Below are positions 5,786-6,572 of a stretch of 6,572 bases of DNA, piece by piece. Every line of letters begins with the position of its first letter. Positions within the stretch are counted from its first letter, which is position 1. The position numbers were made by a program, and so were the translations under genes. The notes beneath the pieces are model-generated. The model saw nothing but the letters and a program-made list of their open reading frames with translations, was not told the DNA's origin and ran no database searches. Location: assembly GCA_017556885.1 (NCBI GenBank), contig JAFYLV010000165.1, positions 1 to 6,572 of the forward strand. The letters run 5' to 3'. Origin of the DNA: Clostridia bacterium (lineage in GTDB: Bacteria; Bacillota; Clostridia; Oscillospirales; QAMX01).

Positions 5786-6572
5786 ATGAAACTGCACATT
5801 CTCTCTCCCCATCCCGACATGCTCACCATGGGCTTCGTCTTTGTCTCTGACAGCGGTAAGACCATCGTTATCGACGGTGGACTTGACGATCCACTGGGCC
5901 GCGACGAGCGCTATGCCGGTTATCTTTTCCAGGAGCTGCAGCGCATTACCGGCAAGGGGCGTCCCTATGTGGATGCCTGGATCTTTACCCACGTTCATTC
6001 CGACCATATGGGCGAATTCTGCCGGATGGTCGAAACCTGGAACAGTGAATTCGGTGTGCGTAAATTCTATTTTAATTTCCCCTCGGAGGATTTTGCCGAG
6101 CGCCATTTTAACCACATCGATATAGGCTGGTACCGCCGCTTCCGCAATGCCTATAACGCGTTTTTCTATGACGATATGGCCTTTGCCCGCCATACGCCGG
6201 TGTGCGTCGGCGACCGCTTTGAGCTGGACGGCATCGAGGTTGAATTTCTCCGCGTACCGAATGAAAATATTATCCAAAACCCCGTCAACAACACATCTAT
6301 CGTCTTCCGTGTGAAGGCCGCGGGCCAGACCTGGCTCTTCCTCGGCGATCTCGGTGTGGAGGGCGGAAACGAACTCGCCGCCATGTACGGTGATGCACTG
6401 AAATGCGATATCTGCCAGTTGGCACATCACGGGCAGACGGGCGTCGGTGAAAACGTCTATGACCTTGCCGCACCGGACTTCTGCATTTGCACCGCCCCCA
6501 AATGGAGCTGGGAAAATCTCGGTCGCGGCGGTCCCGGCACCGGTCCCTTCCGCTGCGCAGAAACCATGGCTA
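5786..6572 (+). CDS. Metallo-beta-lactamase-fold hydrolase, ComEC-hydrolase-domain-like, tandem copy 2 (3' end beyond window)
   Basis: The frame opens at ATG 5786 and stays open for 262 codons to the window edge, so the C-terminus is missing only from the window. It has the same plan as the copy upstream: IVIDGG (27-32), FTHVHSDHMGE with His69, His71, Asp73 and His74, NNTSIVF (168-174), LFLGDLG (184-190, Asp188) and LAHHGQ (212-217). By eye roughly half of the residues match copy 1, with three extra residues near 40-45 and a different segment after 230 (KWSWENLGRGGPGTGPFR). AAAGGCGG at 5771-5778, inside the end of copy 1, is the likely ribosome binding site, and the 4-nt gap indicates one transcript. 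All visible metal ligands are kept, so it is probably an active enzyme rather than a decaying copy. Substrate unknown. Confidence 0.9.
   Translation, partial: MKLHILSPHPDMLTMGFVFVSDSGKTIVIDGGLDDPLGRDERYAGYLFQELQRITGKGRPYVDAWIFTHVHSDHMGEFCRMVETWNSEFGVRKFYFNFPSEDFAERHFNHIDIGWYRRFRNAYNAFFYDDMAFARHTPVCVGDRFELDGIEVEFLRVPNENIIQNPVNNTSIVFRVKAAGQTWLFLGDLGVEGGNELAAMYGDALKCDICQLAHHGQTGVGENVYDLAAPDFCICTAPKWSWENLGRGGPGTGPFRCAETMA
6326..6375 (+). repeat. Near-identical tract shared by the tandem MBL genes, copy 2
   Basis: Partner of the 5461-5510 tract, 49 of 50 bases identical and in direct orientation. The start-to-start distance is 865 bp. A second direct match of 22 bases links 5149-5170 to 6014-6035, the region just after the HxHxDH motif, at the same 865-bp spacing. 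Confidence 0.85.

Noticed and set aside
5230..6430. Two similar minus-strand frames (5230-5676 and 5726-6430) sharing peptides such as ALDTEIAEEEPGL
   Set aside because: Their similarity is a by-product of the tandem duplication of the plus-strand MBL genes; no promoter or ribosome binding site serves them.
4930..6572. Reading the tandem MBL genes as fragments of comEC
   Set aside because: Each has its own start, ribosome binding site and N-terminus beginning just before the MBL core; no membrane-channel remnant is present upstream, so they are stand-alone proteins.

Overview
The window looks like a chromosomal segment of a moderately GC-rich Bacillota bacterium. The evidence is near-consensus sigma-A promoters with 17-bp spacers, strong AGGAGG-type ribosome binding sites, and an ispE gene for the MEP isoprenoid route. 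Clostridia or Negativicutes are both plausible, and the sequence alone does not settle the lineage. Gene density is very high. No RNA gene, insertion sequence, CRISPR array or phage gene was seen, and no gene-free stretch exceeds 300 bases.

Region 1 (1-758): the N-terminal 206 codons of ispE lie on the minus strand, cut by the window edge. A compact divergent promoter region separates ispE from the next operon, with the two -35 boxes only 3 bp apart.

Region 2 (759-4046): a three-gene plus-strand operon encodes an MBOAT (AlgI/DltB-like) membrane O-acyltransferase, a membrane-anchored SGNH-like protein whose start overlaps the MBOAT end, and a cytosolic metallo-beta-lactamase-fold (MBL) hydrolase with an RNase Z-like ligand set. 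The first two resemble the known two-part machinery that moves acyl groups across the membrane onto extracytoplasmic polymers. The MBL protein is the unexpected partner. A hairpin with T-tracts on both strands ends this operon and also the convergent operon that follows.

Region 3 (4057-4843): a minus-strand pair, a small membrane protein followed by a YbaK/ProX-type editing deacylase, is joined by an ATGA overlap and driven by a perfect TTGACA-N17-TATAAT promoter.

Region 4 (4861-6572): a second divergent promoter drives two tandem paralogous MBL proteins resembling the stand-alone hydrolase domain of ComEC; the second is cut by the window end. Parts of the two copies are almost identical at the nucleotide level, including silent sites, which suggests recent duplication or gene conversion. 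Three MBL proteins of two kinds within about 3.4 kb is the most notable feature of the window.
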